From: Oscillospiraceae bacterium
Lineage (GTDB): Bacteria; Bacillota; Clostridia; Oscillospirales; Oscillospiraceae
Assembly: GCA_018265835.1 (NCBI GenBank)
Contig: JABLYK010000024.1
Coordinates: forward strand, 1 to 31,925
DNA length: 31,925 nt
Direction: 5' to 3'
In this document: in pieces, positions 30,431 through 31,925 of the stretch
How positions within the stretch are numbered: the first letter of the stretch is position 1
Layout: each line of letters starts with the position of its first letter
Position numbers and translations under genes: made by a program
The notes under the pieces: generated by a model
The model's database searches: none
What the model was told of the DNA's origin: nothing
Seen by the model: the letters and a program-made list of their open reading frames with translations, nothing else

Positions 30431-30660
30431 TTGTGCTGCGCAACAAAAAAAGCGATGCGGGTTGTGCACGGCGCACAACGGCGCGCAAGCAGTCTGCCGG
30501 TTCGTTCCCTGACCGGGTATCCGGGATTGTCGGTCCCGCACAAAATCAAGCATTTTTTTGGTGTTTTGTGCATATGGAAATCCGGGGAGAAACTCGTTAA
30601 AGTATTTGCAAAGGCACGGGAGCGGCGGCAGAATCCGCATCCCATGTTATTCCTGCACAA
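30431..30660. promoter_or_regulatory. Cluster of TTGTGC/GCACAA boxes in the regulator-reductase intergenic region
   Basis: The 367-nt gap between the regulator and the reductase (30345-30711) has no gene. It holds six copies of TTGTGC or its complement at 30431, 30462, 30473 (complement), 30538 (complement), 30566 and 30655 (complement). They pair as GTTGTGC-N5-GCACAAC (30461-30479) and GCACAAAA-N18-TTTTGTGC (30538-30571), plus TTTTTTGT-N8-ACAAAAAA (30427-30450). About 0.1 copies would be expected by chance in 230 bp. No confident promoter for the reductase gene was found. Confidence 0.6.
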
Positions 30661-30711
30661 ACTGGTACAAATCGGTTTCGGAATTATCCTGAGAAAGAGA
30701 AGATGTTCCCT

Positions 30712-31925
30712 ATGAAGTATGAAAAATTATTTCAACCCGGAAAGATCGGCAATCTGGAGCTGCGCAACCGCGTCGTTATGACCGCCATGGGCGCGCTTAT
30801 GGGCGACTGGAACGGCTGCACAACGCCGGAGCAGATCCGCTTTTATGAGGACCGCGCCAAAGGCGGCTGCGGCCTGATTATCCCGGAATTCACGTCGATC
30901 GACGCAGACAGCGGCCACTGCAATCCCATCCAGCTCGGCATCTACGACAGCCGTCAGATCAAGAGCTTTGAGCTGATTTGCGAGGCCGTGCACCGTCACG
31001 GCGCCAAGATCTTTATCCAGTTGCACCACGGCGGCCGCGAAGCGCCCCCGGCCTGCAACGGCGGCCGCCAGGCCATGGCGCCGAGCGTGGAGCTCAACTC
31101 CGTCGTTGGCCGCGCAACGATCCTGCCGCGCGAGATGACCATTGAGGACATTGACAATCTGGTCGAAAAATACATTCAGGCTGCCATCAATGCAGAGCTG
31201 GCCGGCGCCGACGGCGTGGAGGTTCACGCGGCGCATGGTTACCTTGTGCAGCAGTTTTTGAGCCCCTATACCAACAAGCGGACCGACGAATACGGCGGAA
31301 GCATGGAAAATCGCTGCCGGTTCCTCGTGCGCATCCTCACCGGCATCCGTGCCGCCGTCAGCCGCGATTTTGTCGTCGGCGCCCGCATCAACGGCGATGA
31401 CTTCGTCGAGGGCGGCAATGATCTGGCCGCCTGCACAGAGATCGCCAAGTATCTTGAGCAGTACGTGGATTACTTCAACGTCTCCTGCGGCGTCTACGCC
31501 AGCGCGCCGACGATGATCGAGCCGTGCTACAATCCCGAAGGCTGGAGAAAGAATCTGGCCAAGACCATCAAGGCTGCCGTGCATGTGCCGGTCATCGCCG
31601 TCAACACGATCAAGCACACCGAGACGGCAGAGCGCTTCCTGCAGGAGGGCGTGAGCGATTTTGTCGGCCTGTCCCGGATGCAGCTGGCCGATCCGGATGT
31701 GGTCAAAAAGGCCATGGCGGGGCGCGAGGATTTAATCCGCAAGTGCCTCGGCTGCATGAACTGCAACAAATCCGTTGTCGCCGGCAAAAACCTGCACTGC
31801 GCAATCAACCCGGTCACCGGCCGCGCAACGGTCTATGGGGATGAAAACCTCGTCAAGACCGGTGCAGACCGCACGGTCGCGGTCGTGGGCGGCGGCCCCG
31901 GCGGCATGCAGGCTGCGCTCCTGCT
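30712..31925 (+). CDS. Old-Yellow-Enzyme-like flavin/Fe-S reductase (2,4-dienoyl-CoA reductase family), 3' end outside window
   Basis: Multidomain NAD(P)H-dependent C=C reductase of the FadH/BaiCD/enoate-reductase/trimethylamine-dehydrogenase superfamily; 404 residues are present of an expected ~640-680. The N-terminal FMN TIM barrel (about 1-335) has IGNLELRNRVVMTAMG, FIQLHHGGR (101-109) and VHAAHGYLVQQFLSPYTNKRTDEYGG (171-196), with Y177 at the usual proton-donor position. The [4Fe-4S] cysteines are C345, C348, C351 and C363. The dinucleotide-binding domain starts VAVVGGGPGG (389-398) before the edge. The ATG at 30712 gives the family's usual MKYEKLF start; an in-frame ATG at 30703 after GAGAAAG is possible. 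Natural substrates range from enoates and dienoyl-CoA to steroids and plant phenolics; not assignable here. Confidence 0.93.
   Translation, partial: MKYEKLFQPGKIGNLELRNRVVMTAMGALMGDWNGCTTPEQIRFYEDRAKGGCGLIIPEFTSIDADSGHCNPIQLGIYDSRQIKSFELICEAVHRHGAKIFIQLHHGGREAPPACNGGRQAMAPSVELNSVVGRATILPREMTIEDIDNLVEKYIQAAINAELAGADGVEVHAAHGYLVQQFLSPYTNKRTDEYGGSMENRCRFLVRILTGIRAAVSRDFVVGARINGDDFVEGGNDLAACTEIAKYLEQYVDYFNVSCGVYASAPTMIEPCYNPEGWRKNLAKTIKAAVHVPVIAVNTIKHTETAERFLQEGVSDFVGLSRMQLADPDVVKKAMAGREDLIRKCLGCMNCNKSVVAGKNLHCAINPVTGRATVYGDENLVKTGADRTVAVVGGGPGGMQAALL

Noticed and set aside
30712..31925. Bilirubin reductase (BilR) identity for the flavin reductase
   Set aside because: As I recall, BilR enzymes carry His-Gly-Asp-Arg where this protein has His-Gly-Tyr-Leu (175-178), the ordinary family form.
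24971..31925. Bile-acid (bai) operon
   Set aside because: An SDR and a BaiCD-like reductase are present, but BaiB/E/F/G-type genes are not, and the neighbours (GntP, OFA carrier, por) do not fit.

Overview
The window looks like chromosome from an anaerobic, fairly GC-rich Firmicute of the class Clostridia, most likely a gut Oscillospiraceae relative. The supporting signs are an [FeFe]-hydrogenase, a ferredoxin-dependent 2-oxoacid oxidoreductase, the conserved Gram-positive block hprK-murB-rapZ-yvcK-whiA-dnaE, a SpoIVB-type S55 protease and a holin-like mini-toxin. This assignment rests on gene content and style only; no 16S rRNA gene is present.

Left part (1-8500). The 3' end of an [FeFe]-hydrogenase gene is followed by a compact type I toxin-antitoxin locus: a ~30-residue holin-like toxin on the minus strand and a convergent ~100-nt antisense RNA with its own promoter and terminator. 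Next come an S55 (SpoIVB-like) protease, a cytoplasmic-looking M14 peptidoglycan peptidase with peptidoglycan-binding and LysM modules, a repeat-rich non-coding stretch, and a divergent pair of an XRE repressor and a 56-residue protein sharing palindromic operators. A small lipoprotein and a TAXI-type TRAP transporter (binding lipoprotein plus fused permease) close this part.

Middle (8500-20900). Two tandem CNNM/CorC-type (DUF21-CBS) membrane proteins form an operon whose promoter starts just beyond the dnaE stop codon. The minus-strand block hprK-murB-rapZ-yvcK-whiA-dnaE couples carbon signalling, cell-wall precursor synthesis, division control and replication. Divergent from it lie rpmB and a Nudix hydrolase, then a small membrane/coiled-coil protein.

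Right part (20900-31925) is an accessory-looking metabolic island. An IclR regulator is divergent from porGDAB (a 2-oxoacid:ferredoxin oxidoreductase). Convergent to that is an operon for an OFA-type MFS carrier, a GntP-type permease and an SDR dehydrogenase. A PucR/CdaR-type regulator lies upstream, divergent from an Old-Yellow-Enzyme-like flavin/Fe-S reductase that runs off the window. I infer one pathway: uptake of an organic acid, alcohol/ketone interconversion, reduction of an activated C=C bond, and ferredoxin-linked 2-oxoacid oxidation. A recurring TTGTGC/GCACAA hexamer upstream of two of its transcription units suggests a shared regulator. The substrate is not identifiable from sequence.
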